From contig JAAZDX010000142.1 in assembly GCA_012512605.1 (NCBI GenBank), forward strand, positions 1 to 5,761: a stretch of DNA of 5,761 nt. Direction: 5' to 3'. Within the stretch, counting starts at the first letter, position 1, and every line of letters starts with the position of its first letter. The DNA is from Bacillota bacterium. GTDB lineage: Bacteria; Bacillota; UBA4882; UBA10575. The notes below the pieces were generated by a model. That model was not told the origin of the DNA and searched no databases. It saw only the letters and a program-made list of their open reading frames with translations. Below, one piece after another: positions 5,585 through 5,761 of this stretch. The translations under genes and the position numbers were made by a program.

Positions 5585-5626
5585 ATTTAACGGCTTTTCA
5601 CGTTGAATTCAGTAAGATTAGGCATA

Positions 5627-5654
5627 AGTATAGATTGTTTTCGGTAGACAGCAA
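5627..5654 (-). promoter_or_regulatory. Possible promoter downstream of ssrA, minus strand
   Basis: TTGCTG (5649-5654, three of six), a 16-nt spacer and TATACT (5627-5632, five of six). It would start near 5620, upstream of the hairpin at 5560-5584 and the small membrane protein gene. The -35 box overlaps the T-tract of the ssrA terminator. Confidence 0.33.
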
Positions 5655-5680
5655 AAAACCCTTGATTGCGCAAGGGTTTT
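5653..5680 (-). terminator. Intrinsic terminator of the tmRNA gene
   Basis: A perfect 10-bp stem (AAAACCCTTG 5655-5664 with CAAGGGTTTT 5671-5680), a 6-nt loop, and T6 on the minus strand (5653-5658). It begins 12 nt after the CCA end of the RNA at 5692. It might also work on the plus strand, where only T4 follows. Confidence 0.82.
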
Positions 5681-5691
5681 GATTAACTATC

Positions 5692-5761
5692 TGGTGGAGA
5701 TGAGGGGAGTCGAACCCCTGGCCTCTTACGATGTAACTATGACTACCCTGTGACCCTGGCA
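5692..5761 (-). ncRNA. ssrA: tmRNA (transfer-messenger RNA), 3' end only
   Basis: The minus strand ends in CATCTCC-A-CCA (5692-5702), preceded by a T-arm with stem AGGGG/CCCCT and loop TTCGACT (5703-5719). This is a tRNA-like 3' half with an encoded CCA. Upstream of the T-arm there is no proper 5-bp anticodon stem with a 7-nt loop. Instead there is GGCC and a tight TTAC-ATC-GTAA hairpin (5726-5736), resembling the region before the T-arm in tmRNAs, where GGAC is usual. The 3' acceptor strand CATCTCC is also typical of Firmicute tmRNAs. tmRNA with SmpB rescues stalled ribosomes and tags the nascent peptides. The tag frame and 5' half are outside the window. A tRNA gene is the alternative. Confidence 0.7.

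Overview
The window looks like chromosomal DNA of a motile bacterium of the Bacillota (Firmicutes) type with moderate GC content. The clues are purine-rich Shine-Dalgarno sequences, frequent TTG and GTG starts, many U-tailed intrinsic terminators, a sigma-28/SigD-type promoter in front of a chemotaxis-type sensor gene, and a CCA-encoded tmRNA 3' end. The exact lineage cannot be read from the sequence.

Layout. Positions 1-543 (minus) hold the N-terminal half of a membrane sensor with a Cache-type extracellular domain, probably a methyl-accepting chemotaxis protein. Positions 544-940 contain no convincing protein gene. They carry the sensor's SD, a sigma-28-like promoter, a strong minus-strand terminator and, further upstream, a TTGACA promoter. 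Together these suggest a short structured leader RNA or sRNA. Positions 941-1387 (plus) encode a FabZ-like hotdog protein whose catalytic histidine is replaced by tyrosine. It overlaps tail-to-tail with a PHP-domain phosphoesterase gene (1366-2142, minus). Positions 2143-2593 are a 451-bp gap holding a probable minus-strand RNA gene of about 180 nt, with its own -10 box and terminator, and then the promoter of ychF. Positions 2594-3691 (plus) encode the universally conserved ATPase YchF, followed by a perfect 14-bp inverted repeat over its stop codon and a strong terminator. Positions 3800-4855 (minus) encode an MscS-family mechanosensitive channel. Positions 5020-5415 (minus) encode a small two-helix membrane protein of unknown function. 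The right edge (5692-5761, minus) is the 3' end of what is most likely tmRNA (ssrA), with its terminator next to it.

The protein genes do not form one pathway. They are mostly single-gene housekeeping or envelope units, each with its own signals. The less ordinary content lies in three places: the FabZ homologue with an altered active site, the intergenic RNA candidate at 702-838 with complementary segments that could form an antiterminator, and the RNA candidate at about 2240-2432 that also contains an open frame of 34 to 47 codons. I found no mobile element, CRISPR array, toxin-antitoxin pair or defence system.
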